Shown: positions 1-8,437 of the stretch, one piece after another
Layout of the letters: each line of letters opens with the position of its first letter
Numbering within the stretch: position 1 is the first letter of the stretch
Assembly: GCA_009835005.1 (NCBI GenBank)
Contig: WTFG01000003.1
Coordinates: forward strand, 1 to 64,000
Length of the DNA: 64,000 bases
Source of the DNA: Flavobacteriaceae bacterium Ap0902
GTDB taxonomy: Bacteria > Bacteroidota > Bacteroidia > Flavobacteriales > Weeksellaceae
Direction of reading: 5' to 3'
The notes under the pieces: generated by a model
Told to the model about the DNA's origin: nothing
Database searches by the model: none
Seen by the model: only the letters and a program-made list of their open reading frames with translations
Position numbers and translations under genes: made by a program

Positions 1-17
1 AACGTTTTATAAACTAA

Positions 18-857
18 TTATTCTAAATCGAATTTAAAATCCTTAAATAACGTAAACCCACTAGAATCTCCGATTTCATTTCCAAATTCTACAGAAGTTA
101 CATAATCATTTGGGTTTAAGCCATGGTTTTTAATTAAATAATCTATAAACACCATCAAATCTAAATGTCCAGATTTTCTGGGATCTTGCCGAACAAAAGC
201 ATAATATTGCCAATCTTGTTGCCATTCTTCTTTTTTTAGATATCCACTCATCACATCATACGCTCCAAAATCAGTGACTAACTCACCCACTTTCTTGCCA
301 TAGGAATTAAAATCATAATGATCTTCCCATACCATAATTTCTGTGGTAATATTATCTTTATTAGCAGGTAGTGTCTCATTTAACCAAATATCAACAGCTA
401 AATTATAAGTTTTATGCTTAACATAAATTTCCGTATCAAAATCAACAGAAAGATGATTAATAGTGTTAATTTGTTTTGGCAAACCATTCATTCGGGCTAA
501 ATCATTTCTCCACGGCCCAGGACCAACCCTTATAGATGGATAGCCGATAACACCTTTGGCATGATTTGGGACACTCCATTTCCAACCAAAACGCTCTCCT
601 TTAGAAAAAGTGCATAAGGCTGCCGAATCCTTCTTCAAATTTGCTTCTCCCCACATATTATTAAGCACAACATAAGCGTTATGCTCATGCTGGGTGTTCT
701 TCTCACAATTCACAATATCTGCGTTTGATTCCAACGCCTTTGCCTCCTGAGAGCGCAATGCCATGACCTCTTCCATGGTTAATCCAGCATTTAATGCTGG
801 TTTGCAAGATGAGCCAATCACTAATAAAGTGAAAATAATTATTAGATTATTCCTCAT
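18..857 (-). CDS. GH12-family endoglucanase-like lipoprotein
   Basis: Probable secreted or surface glycoside hydrolase of family 12, which cleaves beta-1,4-glucans or xyloglucan with retention. Seen: a short hydrophobic leader with lipobox LVIGSSC; an NNMWGEA stretch like the GH12 N-terminal strand; YNLAVDIWL; TEIMVWE, where the first Glu matches the family nucleophile position; and TSVEFGNE near the C-terminus, where the last Glu matches the acid/base. About 279 residues, normal for a GH12 domain plus leader. I chose the start at 857 (MRNN), because the more upstream ATG at 884 only adds residues before the signal peptide and lies deeper in msrB. The start overlaps the msrB stop by 11 bases, suggesting translational coupling in aroB-msrB-GH12. 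The family call rests on motif recall; substrate is not determined. Confidence 0.75.
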   Translation of the reverse strand: MRNNLIIIFTLLVIGSSCKPALNAGLTMEEVMALRSQEAKALESNADIVNCEKNTQHEHNAYVVLNNMWGEANLKKDSAALCTFSKGERFGWKWSVPNHAKGVIGYPSIRVGPGPWRNDLARMNGLPKQINTINHLSVDFDTEIYVKHKTYNLAVDIWLNETLPANKDNITTEIMVWEDHYDFNSYGKKVGELVTDFGAYDVMSGYLKKEEWQQDWQYYAFVRQDPRKSGHLDLMVFIDYLIKNHGLNPNDYVTSVEFGNEIGDSSGFTLFKDFKFDLE

Positions 858-1374
858 TATTAGAATCGGCTGAATCCTTGTCAAAATCTAACGAAACTGA
901 ATTCACGCAATAGCGTAAGCCTGTTTCTGTGGGACCATCATTGAATACATGACCTAAGTGAGAGCCACAATTAGCACACAAAATCTCCATTCTAATCATC
1001 CCATGCGATCTGTCTAATTTCTCTACTACTTTGCCTGGAATAGCTTTGTCAAAACTTGGCCAGCCACAATGGGCATCAAATTTAGTTTCTGATTCAAAAA
1101 GTGGTTCTCCACAGGCATTGCACTTATAGATTCCATCCTCAAAATGCATATTATATTTACCCGTACCAGGGTGTTCTGTTCCTTTTTGGCGCAGAACGAA
1201 ATATTCTTCATCAGATAGAATTTGTTTCCATTCTTCTTCCGATTTATTCAAATTAAAATTTTCTTCTTTTTTCATTTCTTTAGACTCTTTGGTATTGTTA
1301 TTATCAGAACTTACTTGGCTTTTACAAAAAGTAAGTATGCATAGCATCCCTATTATTAAAAGTATTTTATTCAT
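847..1374 (-). CDS. msrB: Peptide-methionine (R)-S-oxide reductase MsrB, lipoprotein form
   Basis: Reduces methionine-R-sulfoxide in proteins. Seen: an N-terminal leader with a Cys (ILTFCKS) indicating a lipoprotein, then a full MsrB domain: EEEWKQILSDEEYFVLRQKGTE, the zinc CxxC pairs CNAC and CANC, HCGWPSF, GSHLGHVFNDGP and the catalytic Cys in RYCVNSVSL. About 175 residues. The start at 1374 gives MNKILLIIG; an upstream ATG at 1398 would add eight residues inside aroB. The start overlaps the aroB stop by eight bases. The leader implies repair of oxidised envelope proteins, with electrons delivered outside the cytoplasm. Family assignment is secure; the periplasmic location is inferred. Confidence 0.93.
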   Translation of the reverse strand: MNKILLIIGMLCILTFCKSQVSSDNNNTKESKEMKKEENFNLNKSEEEWKQILSDEEYFVLRQKGTEHPGTGKYNMHFEDGIYKCNACGEPLFESETKFDAHCGWPSFDKAIPGKVVEKLDRSHGMIRMEILCANCGSHLGHVFNDGPTETGLRYCVNSVSLDFDKDSADSNNEE

Positions 1375-2416
1375 TATAATTTGATCGATAGAATTCAAAC
1401 GCTGCAGAAATCAATTTATCATTCACAACATAGGTTTCAAAAGAGGCATTTCCTATTTTATCTAATAGGATGAATTGCACCACACCATTCTCATTCTTTT
1501 TATCATATTGTAAGTAATTCAAAATTTGTTCCGATTCTGGTAAATCACGTTTATCATAAAATTGATGAATCCCTTTCCAGATTTTTGTAAAATCTTTCTC
1601 TGGCAAAATTTGCATTTCTTTGGATATAAAAGATTCTAATAATAGACCTAAAGCCACAGCCTCTCCATGCGTAATTGCTATATCATTATCTAAATACCAA
1701 CTCTCTAATGCATGTCCTAAAGTGTGTCCTGCATTCAATATTTTTCTTAATCCTTGCTCTGTGGGATCTTGTTCTACAATTTCTTTCTTAATGCAAACTG
1801 ATTGTTTAATTAAATCTACCCATTTATGTGATTCTAAATTATTTATATTAACTAAATCAAACCAATGGTTAAAGGACTTAATTAATCCATGTTTTAACAT
1901 TTCTGCCAATCCTGATAGCAGTTGATTTCTAGGTAATGTCTCTAAGAATTCTGGTAAAATAACCACCATCTCTGGTTGAGTGAAAGTCCCTATTTGATTC
2001 TTGGAATGAGCCAAATTAATCCCCGTTTTACCCCCAACAGAGGCATCTACCATCGCCAACAAAGAGGTAGGAACATTAATAAATTTAATACCTCTTTTAA
2101 AAGTGGACGCAATGAATCCCCCAAAATCTGTCACGACACCACCCCCACAATTTATCACAATACTGTTCCTATCTGCCCCTAATTCTAATAAACTTTGCCA
2201 AACTTGATGGGCTACTTCTAATTCTTTGGCAGATTCCCCAACTGGGATTTCAATAATTTCAATATCATCTACGGCTTCTAAATCTGCTAATAAAACGGGT
2301 AAACAATATTCATGGGTATTGCCGTCTACTATTAAGAAAAACTTCTGCTTCTTATGATGCTCTATGAATTTATTAAGTTTAGAAACATCAGAAAAGTATA
2401 TAGGTGCTTGCTCCAT
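1367..2416 (-). CDS. aroB: 3-dehydroquinate synthase
   Basis: Second step of the shikimate pathway: DAHP to 3-dehydroquinate, NAD- and zinc-dependent, cytoplasmic. Seen: NCGGGVVTDFGGFIASTFKRG (cofactor-binding loop), the PTSLLAMVDASVGGKTGIN segment, GLAEMLKHGLI, and the zinc-ligand region NAGHTLGHALE followed by ITHGEAVALG. Length 349 residues, typical of the flavobacterial enzyme. First gene of a tightly overlapping minus-strand set with msrB and the GH12 gene. No leader peptide or attenuator was seen upstream. Confidence 0.95.
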   Translation of the reverse strand: MEQAPIYFSDVSKLNKFIEHHKKQKFFLIVDGNTHEYCLPVLLADLEAVDDIEIIEIPVGESAKELEVAHQVWQSLLELGADRNSIVINCGGGVVTDFGGFIASTFKRGIKFINVPTSLLAMVDASVGGKTGINLAHSKNQIGTFTQPEMVVILPEFLETLPRNQLLSGLAEMLKHGLIKSFNHWFDLVNINNLESHKWVDLIKQSVCIKKEIVEQDPTEQGLRKILNAGHTLGHALESWYLDNDIAITHGEAVALGLLLESFISKEMQILPEKDFTKIWKGIHQFYDKRDLPESEQILNYLQYDKKNENGVVQFILLDKIGNASFETYVVNDKLISAAFEFYRSNYNE

Positions 2417-2679
2417 AGATTAAGTTTTATCAAATGTAACAAAATCATTTGATAGCAATCATTTTATACCCCGTGGTCAGGCACCTTATAGAGATATATA
2501 AACTCCCAAATATCTATTTATAAATCATTAAGCTCGCAGTAGATTATAAATAATGTCAAACTTTATAGGATCAAAGTTTCTATGTGAATATTATATAGAA
2601 ATATTAGATAATTTTGAGTGTACTTATTCTTGAAAATATGCTTGACAACCTTTAAAACTCTTGACAAAATGGCATCTTG

Positions 2680-3147
2680 TCATTTTGCAGCTTCTCCCTT
2701 TAAATACACTTTGAATTCCTCTAGACTCATAGACTTAATATCTGATTTATCTGCATAAATGCTCTTTCCATCCCCTAAGTCAATACGCATATTATATTTA
2801 TGAATCTTGAAATAATAAGATTTCTCATCCAAATAATTTAAATTAATTTCTTGCCTGATTAAATTATCTAATTTTCTGAACGCTTCTTGCAGTTTATCTT
2901 CTTCTAAAATTTGATTAATCCTAGTTTGCAAATATTTGCGGTAAGTGCTAACATTCCCATTCTCTTTGACCACACCTCCATTTAATTTATGAATAGCAAT
3001 ATCATTTTTCTTCTTTGGGTTAAATTCAAAGATATACAGCGAATGTGTTGGCGATTTGTAATAAACAGATTCTGAGTTACCATCATAATTGAATTCTTCT
3101 AAATCCAAAGACGATACGAGCTTATTTAACTTATTGTAGTCTTGCAT
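2680..3147 (-). CDS. Hypothetical protein, 155 aa
   Basis: Not recognised. A soluble, charged, mostly alpha/beta protein without signal peptide or membrane segment. It contains a helical middle region (YRKYLQTRINQILEEDKLQEAFRKLDNLIRQEINLN is one long amphipathic stretch near residues 70-105; shown here only to locate it by its first residues YRKYLQTR) and a C-terminal segment resembling a single strand-turn-strand. It stands alone on the minus strand between aroB and three tRNA genes on the same strand. Codon usage looks like its neighbours. No function can be assigned. Confidence 0.65.
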   Translation of the reverse strand: MQDYNKLNKLVSSLDLEEFNYDGNSESVYYKSPTHSLYIFEFNPKKKNDIAIHKLNGGVVKENGNVSTYRKYLQTRINQILEEDKLQEAFRKLDNLIRQEINLNYLDEKSYYFKIHKYNMRIDLGDGKSIYADKSDIKSMSLEEFKVYLKGEAAK

Positions 3148-3219
3148 AAAAATATTGTACTATTCATAATAAAAAAGCACCTACATAATCAATGTAGATG
3201 CTTTAATTAACTTAATAAG

Positions 3220-3293
3220 TGATCGCGGAAGGATTCGAACCTTCGACCGTCTGCTTAGAAGGCAGATGCTCTATCCAGCTGAGCTACGCGACC
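3220..3293 (-). tRNA. tRNA-Arg (anticodon TCT)
   Basis: Read on the minus strand the acceptor arms GGTCGCG and CGCGATC pair, the D-arm AGCTCAGCTGGATAGAGC and T-arm GGTTCGAATCC are canonical, and the seven-base anticodon loop CTTCTAA gives TCT, decoding AGA. CCA is not encoded. First of three same-strand tRNAs. Confidence 0.96.
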
Positions 3294-3351
3294 ATTATTA
3301 TTTTAAACTAAAATTCCCTTGGTTTTATTTACATAAAACAAAGGGAGTTAG

Positions 3352-3426
3352 TCGGGATGGCAGGATTCGAACCTGCGACCTCCTGGTCCCAAACCAGGCG
3401 CGATGACCGGGCTACGCTACATCCCG
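3352..3426 (-). tRNA. tRNA-Pro (anticodon TGG)
   Basis: Minus-strand acceptor arms CGGGATG and CATCCCG pair; the T-loop GTTCGAATC is canonical; the anticodon loop TTTGGGA presents TGG for proline. The 5' CGGG start is usual for bacterial tRNA-Pro. CCA is not encoded. Confidence 0.95.
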
Positions 3427-3454
3427 AAATTATTTCTAATTCCTTTTTTACTTG

Positions 3455-3538
3455 CGGAGAGACAGGGACTCGAACCCTGGCGACGGTTACCCGTCGACAG
3501 ATTAGCAATCTGCTCCGTTACCACTCCGGCACCTCTCC
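3455..3538 (-). tRNA. tRNA-Ser (anticodon GCT)
   Basis: A class II tRNA on the minus strand with acceptor arms GGAGAGG and TCTCTCC, a long variable arm (GTCGACGGGTAACCGTCG region), T-loop GGTTCGAGTCC and anticodon loop TTGCTAA giving GCT, which decodes AGC/AGT. CCA is not encoded. Confidence 0.95.
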
Positions 3539-3668
3539 TTATATTTTGTACTCCCCCCGATAAGGAACTATATATCTCAAAGAGCGGATGCAAATATAAA
3601 GAAAACCTTTCTTAAAAAACAAACATTAATCAAACATTTTTTAATATTAATTTCTAATTCATTGAACA

Positions 3669-4316
3669 TTAAAAAGATAAAATTTGTGCCTCTTTAAAAT
3701 CTGTGATGATTTTGTCTGCCAAACTATAATCTTGATTGATACTATGTGGACTTTTATAGGCAATACAGTAAATTCTGGCAGCATGTGCAGCTTGGATTCC
3801 ATTGGTAGAATCCTCTATTACCAAACAGTTTTCTCTCTCCTCTCCTGCCATTTGTGCGGCTTTGATGAATATTTCTGGATTAGGTTTGGACTCCTGTAAA
3901 TCTGCTCCAGAAATTTTGTCTATAAAATATGGATTAAGATCAAACCTCTCAAACACCCAGTTAATGGTATTCATACTTGCAGAAGACGCAAGTACTAACT
4001 TTACACCATTCTCATAATAAAATTGAATCAGATCTTTAACACCAGAGAGTAAATCAAAGTTAGGGTCATTATCAAATGAATCCTTGAATAGTTTCCTCTT
4101 AATTTTAATCATTTCCTCCACTTCTATATCCAAATGGAATGATTCCTTTAATTCGTTGCATACATTTTTGGTGGATTGACCTGTAAAACTTCTGTAAAAA
4201 TCTGGTGAGACTTCTATTCCTACCTTCTCAAACATACCATAATAGGCAGAGTAATGCAATGGTTCTGTATCTACTATTACACCATCCATATCAAAGAGTA
4301 CCGCTTTTAATTCCAT
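3669..4316 (-). CDS. HAD-superfamily phosphatase/phosphomutase (beta-phosphoglucomutase-like)
   Basis: HAD subfamily IA enzyme. Seen: motif I FDMDGVIVDTEP with both catalytic aspartates, motif II LASSAS, a Lys in ESKPNPEIF, and motif IV VIEDSTNGIQAA. The helical cap lies between residues 20 and 85. About 215 residues, the usual size of the beta-phosphoglucomutase / 2-deoxyglucose-6-phosphatase-like group. I used the internal start at 4316 (MELKAVLFDMDG), since HAD proteins start a few residues before motif I; an upstream ATG at 4349 would add 11 residues. The DxDG signature suits either a phosphatase or a sugar phosphomutase; substrate unknown. Confidence 0.85.
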   Translation of the reverse strand: MELKAVLFDMDGVIVDTEPLHYSAYYGMFEKVGIEVSPDFYRSFTGQSTKNVCNELKESFHLDIEVEEMIKIKRKLFKDSFDNDPNFDLLSGVKDLIQFYYENGVKLVLASSASMNTINWVFERFDLNPYFIDKISGADLQESKPNPEIFIKAAQMAGEERENCLVIEDSTNGIQAAHAARIYCIAYKSPHSINQDYSLADKIITDFKEAQILSF

Positions 4317-4441
4317 ATTAAATTTTGATAAAAAGTAAATTAAGAACATTTATGAGAAAAAAAGAAATTCTTTTAAATAAAATTCTATACAAATTGTCTG
4401 CTTTAATGGAATTCCTTAATTTTGAATGTAAAATAAATACA

Positions 4442-5848
4442 ATGATGCAAAATTTTGACATTACCATTATAGGTTCTGGTCCTGGAGGATATGTTTGTGC
4501 TATACGTTGCGCACAATTAGGTTTTAAAACAGCTTTGATAGAGAAATATGATACATTGGGTGGAACCTGCCTCAATGTAGGTTGCATTCCCTCTAAAGCA
4601 CTTTTAGATTCTTCTCATCATTATCATGATGCTAAAGAAAGTTTTGAAGACCATGGCATAGGTCTGGATAGCTTGAGCATTGATGTACCCAAAATGATTG
4701 AACGTAAGAGAAGTGTGGTGGATATGACAACCAAAGGAATTGATTTCCTTATGGATAAGAATAAAGTGACTGTTCTGCATGGTATGGGAACAATCAAAGA
4801 TAAAACCCATATCGTAGTTAAAGATAAGGATGGTAAAGAAGAGGAAATTGAGTCTAAAAATATCATTATTGCTACAGGGTCTAAACCAGCTAATTTACCT
4901 TTTATAGAAATTGATAAAGAAAGAATTATTACTTCTACAGAAGCTTTGGAATTACAAGAAGTTCCAAAACACTTTATCGTGATTGGAGGCGGTGTGATTG
5001 GTCTTGAATTAGGTTCTGTCTATAAAAGATTAGGCGCTGATGTAACGGTCATAGAGTTTATGCCAAGGATTGTACCTGGAATGGATGGTGCCATTTCTAA
5101 AGAATTAAACAAGGTTCTTAGAAAACAAGGAATGAAGTTTAATCTTTCTAGCAAGGTAACTAAGGTAGAGAGAAAGGGTGATGAGGTAGAAGTTACTTTT
5201 GAAAATAAGAAAGGTGAAGAAGAAACTATTAAAGGAGATTACTGTTTGGTGTCTATAGGTAGAAAACCATATACAGAATCTCTAGGTCTAGAAAACGTTG
5301 GCGTAGAAGTAGATGAAAGAGGTCGGGTAAAAGTAGATGAGCATCTGAAAACAAACATTGATAATATCTATGCTATTGGCGATGTGATTAAAGGAGCTAT
5401 GCTTGCACACAAGGCAGAAGAAGAAGGAATTCTTGTAGCAGAACAGTTAGCTAACCAAAAACCACATATCAATTATAATTTAATCCCAAGTGTTGTATAT
5501 ACATGGCCAGAAGCAGCAGGTGTAGGAAAAACAGAAGAACAATTAAAAGAAGAAGGCGTTGAATACAAAGCTGGGCAATTCCCGATACGTGCTTTGGGTA
5601 GAGCCAGAGCTAGTGGAGATATTGATGGAATGGTGAAAATTCTTTCTGACAAGAAAACAGATGAAGTTTTGGGAGTACATATCGTGAGTGCCAGAGCAGC
5701 AGATATGATTGCAGAAGCTGTAACGGCCATGGAATTCCGTGCATCTGCAGAAGACATTGGTAGAATTTCTCATGCGCATCCAACGTATATGGAAGCTGTG
5801 AAAGAAGCTGCATTGGACGCTACAGAAGGCAGACCAATTCATACTTAA
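4442..5848 (+). CDS. lpdA: Dihydrolipoyl dehydrogenase (E3)
   Basis: Reoxidises the lipoyl groups of pyruvate and 2-oxoglutarate dehydrogenase complexes and the glycine cleavage system, using FAD and NAD+. Seen: N-terminal FAD fingerprint GSGPGGY, redox disulfide GGTCLNVGCIPSKALL, NAD-binding GGGVIGLELGSVYKRLG, second FAD site YAIGDVIKG, and the C-terminal active-site HAHPTYMEAVKEA. 468 residues from the ATG at 4442, typical length; the open frame extends further upstream (to 4325) but that part is not homologous and overlaps the divergent HAD gene. Monocistronic, closed by the hairpin at 5885-5915. Confidence 0.95.
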   Translation: MMQNFDITIIGSGPGGYVCAIRCAQLGFKTALIEKYDTLGGTCLNVGCIPSKALLDSSHHYHDAKESFEDHGIGLDSLSIDVPKMIERKRSVVDMTTKGIDFLMDKNKVTVLHGMGTIKDKTHIVVKDKDGKEEEIESKNIIIATGSKPANLPFIEIDKERIITSTEALELQEVPKHFIVIGGGVIGLELGSVYKRLGADVTVIEFMPRIVPGMDGAISKELNKVLRKQGMKFNLSSKVTKVERKGDEVEVTFENKKGEEETIKGDYCLVSIGRKPYTESLGLENVGVEVDERGRVKVDEHLKTNIDNIYAIGDVIKGAMLAHKAEEEGILVAEQLANQKPHINYNLIPSVVYTWPEAAGVGKTEEQLKEEGVEYKAGQFPIRALGRARASGDIDGMVKILSDKKTDEVLGVHIVSARAADMIAEAVTAMEFRASAEDIGRISHAHPTYMEAVKEAALDATEGRPIHT

Positions 5849-5884
5849 AATTTAGATAATTTTATAAGTTCTAATTTGAATATG

Positions 5885-5915
5885 AAACCCTTAAAGCTAA
5901 ATACTTTAAGGGTTT
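5885..5915 (+). terminator. Intrinsic terminator after lpdA
   Basis: A perfect 12-bp stem: AAACCCTTAAAG at 5885-5896 pairs with CTTTAAGGGTTT at 5904-5915 around a seven-base loop. The stem is A/T-rich but has a GGG core and ends in T residues. Confidence 0.8.
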
Positions 5916-6209
5916 ATTTGCAACTGTCACAAAACCTTAAAAACTGGTCATTCCGCATTTAATTTATAATCTTAATCCATTATTAACCAGTTTATTATGA
6001 GGGTATAAAATGAATTCACAGTGATAAAAGTATTATTTTACCATGACTACATTTATTTAGTCAAAGGTTAAAATTATTTCTGCAATTATTTTATTTTTAT
6101 CTACAATTCATTAAGTCAATTTTCGCATAAAATACGAAAATAATCGTTGTAAGATTATAAGATGAAGTTATTATATTTAATTGATTAAATATTATTTAAA
6201 CCATTCACA
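5916..6209. other. Intergenic stretch upstream of a lipoprotein gene
   Basis: No gene seen. It contains a small inverted repeat ATTTTCG / CGAAAAT (6119-6125 and 6135-6141) and a looser AAACTGGT / ACCAGTTT pair near 5940 and 5985. It probably holds the promoter of the lipoprotein at 6210. The role of the inverted repeats is unknown. Confidence 0.4.
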
Positions 6210-7505
6210 ATGAAACAAAAATTCGGATTATTGGTTCTTTTTATGTTAACTTTTTGGGCATGTTCAGATGATGATGACACCATAGCTCTACCCAAAGATC
6301 ATGTAGTAACCTTTCAGGAAGTAGAGCTAGATTTTGGTGAATCCAGAGAACTCTCTTCTCCCAACAATGCTTTGAGACGTTGGTATTTTGGTGATTCTCT
6401 TATGACTGCATCTACAAGCTACCAATTTGTAGGAGATAAAGTTGGAGATTTTACTATTTCTGCTGTAACAGAACAATCTCAAGTTATAGATAGCCTCGTA
6501 TATCAAATTAAAGTTTTTGGAGAATTTGCCCAAGGTGTGATTATCGTAAATGGCACATCAGAAGAGATGGATAATGGGACATTAACATTCATTAATAAGA
6601 ATAATGAGATTATACCAAATGCTTTTGAAACAGTTAACAACGCTAACCTATCTAGTGGCTTGATTAGCGCTAATACAAGAACTCAAGATATGTATGTGGT
6701 TTCCTATGACGGACCCAATTATATTTCTAGCATCAACAGAGAAACGCTACTACTTAATAAAAATGTAACATCCTCTGAAGCCGATTCACCCACATATTTA
6801 AATTTTTATGGAGATAAAGGTGTATTGGTGAACAATTCTACAGAAAATAGAACCATTTATTTCTGGGATGTAGATGCTAATAATATTTATTCTTCTAACC
6901 TATCCAACTTAAATGATGTGCCATTAATCCAGTCTGCCACTTTGCAAGTAGGAGACAACTTGCTTATTGCAGATGGCAATAATGTGTATGTTTATAAGGA
7001 TGATGTTCTACAAGAAATTCCATTATATACAAGTGATGGATTTATAAGTGGGCTATTAGAAGACGGAAGAAAAAATTTCTATATTGCTACACAACAAACT
7101 GGATCTGCGCCGGCTAAATTGATCCATTTTGATTCATCTTTAACTCAAAAAGAGGTAATTGAATTACCCATTAATTATTCGTTGCCTAGAAATGGGAACA
7201 TCAATTCCTCTGGTGATAATTTTTATTGGCAAGAAACCTCTACTGGTAATTTGATTAAATTTGATACTACCAATCAAAACATTACCGATTTAGGCTCTGG
7301 CTATACTTATGGGCTTATGTTTACTACGGTGATTAAGGAAAATCCATTTACCCAAGAAATTTACATTGGTGGACTATCAGATTTTACAACTTCTAAAGGG
7401 ATGGTAATAAAATTGAGTCCAGAAGGCAATTTACTTGAAACTTACAATGAGGTTGGCTATACTCCCATAGATTTTGTATTTAATGATAAAAGTTTATTTA
7501 ATTAA
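6210..7505 (+). CDS. Surface-type lipoprotein, predicted beta-propeller (DUF5074-like)
   Basis: Lipoprotein of 431 residues with signal peptide and lipobox FWAC, immediately followed by SDDDD; an acidic stretch right after the lipidated Cys is the known Bacteroidota surface-export type signal. Residues about 30-105 look like a PKD/Ig-like strand-rich domain. From about 110 onward there are repeated short strand units (YVVSYD..YISSINRE, LIADGNNVYVYKDD, FYIATQQTG, IYIGGLSDF) that suggest a YncE-like propeller, as in DUF5074 proteins. Such proteins often bind metals, cofactors or glycans on the cell surface, but nothing here shows a ligand. Alone, with its own terminator at 7530. Confidence 0.7.
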   Translation: MKQKFGLLVLFMLTFWACSDDDDTIALPKDHVVTFQEVELDFGESRELSSPNNALRRWYFGDSLMTASTSYQFVGDKVGDFTISAVTEQSQVIDSLVYQIKVFGEFAQGVIIVNGTSEEMDNGTLTFINKNNEIIPNAFETVNNANLSSGLISANTRTQDMYVVSYDGPNYISSINRETLLLNKNVTSSEADSPTYLNFYGDKGVLVNNSTENRTIYFWDVDANNIYSSNLSNLNDVPLIQSATLQVGDNLLIADGNNVYVYKDDVLQEIPLYTSDGFISGLLEDGRKNFYIATQQTGSAPAKLIHFDSSLTQKEVIELPINYSLPRNGNINSSGDNFYWQETSTGNLIKFDTTNQNITDLGSGYTYGLMFTTVIKENPFTQEIYIGGLSDFTTSKGMVIKLSPEGNLLETYNEVGYTPIDFVFNDKSLFN

Positions 7506-7529
7506 ATCTTTTAAATAAAATTAATTTTC

Positions 7530-7567
7530 ATAAACCCTTGAAGATAATCCTTTGAGGGTTTATTTTT
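7530..7567 (+). terminator. Intrinsic terminator after the 431-aa lipoprotein
   Basis: ATAAACCCTTGAAG pairs with CCTTTGAGGGTTTAT (with G.T wobbles in the inner part), followed by TTTTT. Confidence 0.75.
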
Positions 7568-7697
7568 GAGGGTATATAAAGTATAGTTAAAGTTAACCTC
7601 ACATTAAATTTTAAAAAATTTGAATAGAATTTCTTTAATATATATACATTTACTAATTAATTAACACATCTATTAATAAAAATTTAAAAATAACAGG

Positions 7698-8237
7698 ATG
7701 AAAAAAGTTTTACTCATTGTCACCATAATTGGCTCTTTTGTAATGGCACAGGAAACGCTTAACGGGGATTCTCCAAACATTGCTCAAAATGAAATATCCT
7801 TAAACCTACCTATGTCCATTTTTGCAGAGTTCCCAATGGTTTCTTATGAACGATTGGCTAGTCCTGATCTTGGATTTGGCGCTTCTCTGGGATTTTCTTT
7901 GGATAATGAAGAGGATTTAGGAGATGATATTATTTTTTAATTTACACCTTTTATCAGATGGTATTTTCTAAACTCTGGTAATGAAACCGTGTATGGGAGA
8001 AAATTCTTCATTGAGGCGAATGCGGGAATTTTGAGTTATGATAAATACGTTTATAATCCAAATAATTATGACGAAAAAGAAAGTGAAGTAGGCTTTGGCC
8101 TAGGTGCTGCCATTGGTTATAAATATGTAAACACCTCTAATTGGGTTGGCTCTCTATATTTAGGAGCAGGAAAAACCTTTGGAGATTATGAAATCGGTTA
8201 CCCTCATCTAGGTGTAAATATTGGTAAAGGGTTTTAA
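7698..8237 (+). pseudogene. Outer-membrane beta-barrel protein interrupted by one in-frame TAA
   Basis: Two halves lie in exactly the same frame, separated by a single TAA at 7938-7940. The first half has a signal peptide (MKKVLLIVTIIGSFVMAQ) and barrel-like strands (SLNLPMSIFAEFPMVSYER, GFGASLGFSL); the second continues FTPFIRWYF, KFFIEANAGILSYD, VGFGLGAAIGYKY and ends in GKGF, a terminal aromatic as in outer-membrane barrels. Without the stop the product is about 179 residues. The local context IIF*FTPFIRWYF suggests an original Gln codon (CAA to TAA). It could be a recent nonsense mutation, a base-call error, or read-through; the sequence alone cannot decide. Confidence 0.75.
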
Positions 8238-8437
8238 AGATACTGTTAGAACTTTTCAATTGGGTAAACCTGCTCTAATAACTGAAGTTATTAATATAAT
8301 CCTTTTATACATTTAATGATTCAATTAATTCTTGACACGAATAATTAGGATTTTGTATTTAATTATGAATAATTCGATTATATTGATTTATATTTAACAT
8401 AAAATATATCTAAAAAATAATTTCTAAAAACTGAATT

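Noticed and set aside
3357-3615. Two overlapping plus-strand open frames across the tRNA cluster
   Set aside because: They are read through the antisense of tRNA-Pro and tRNA-Ser; no homology, typical tRNA artefacts.
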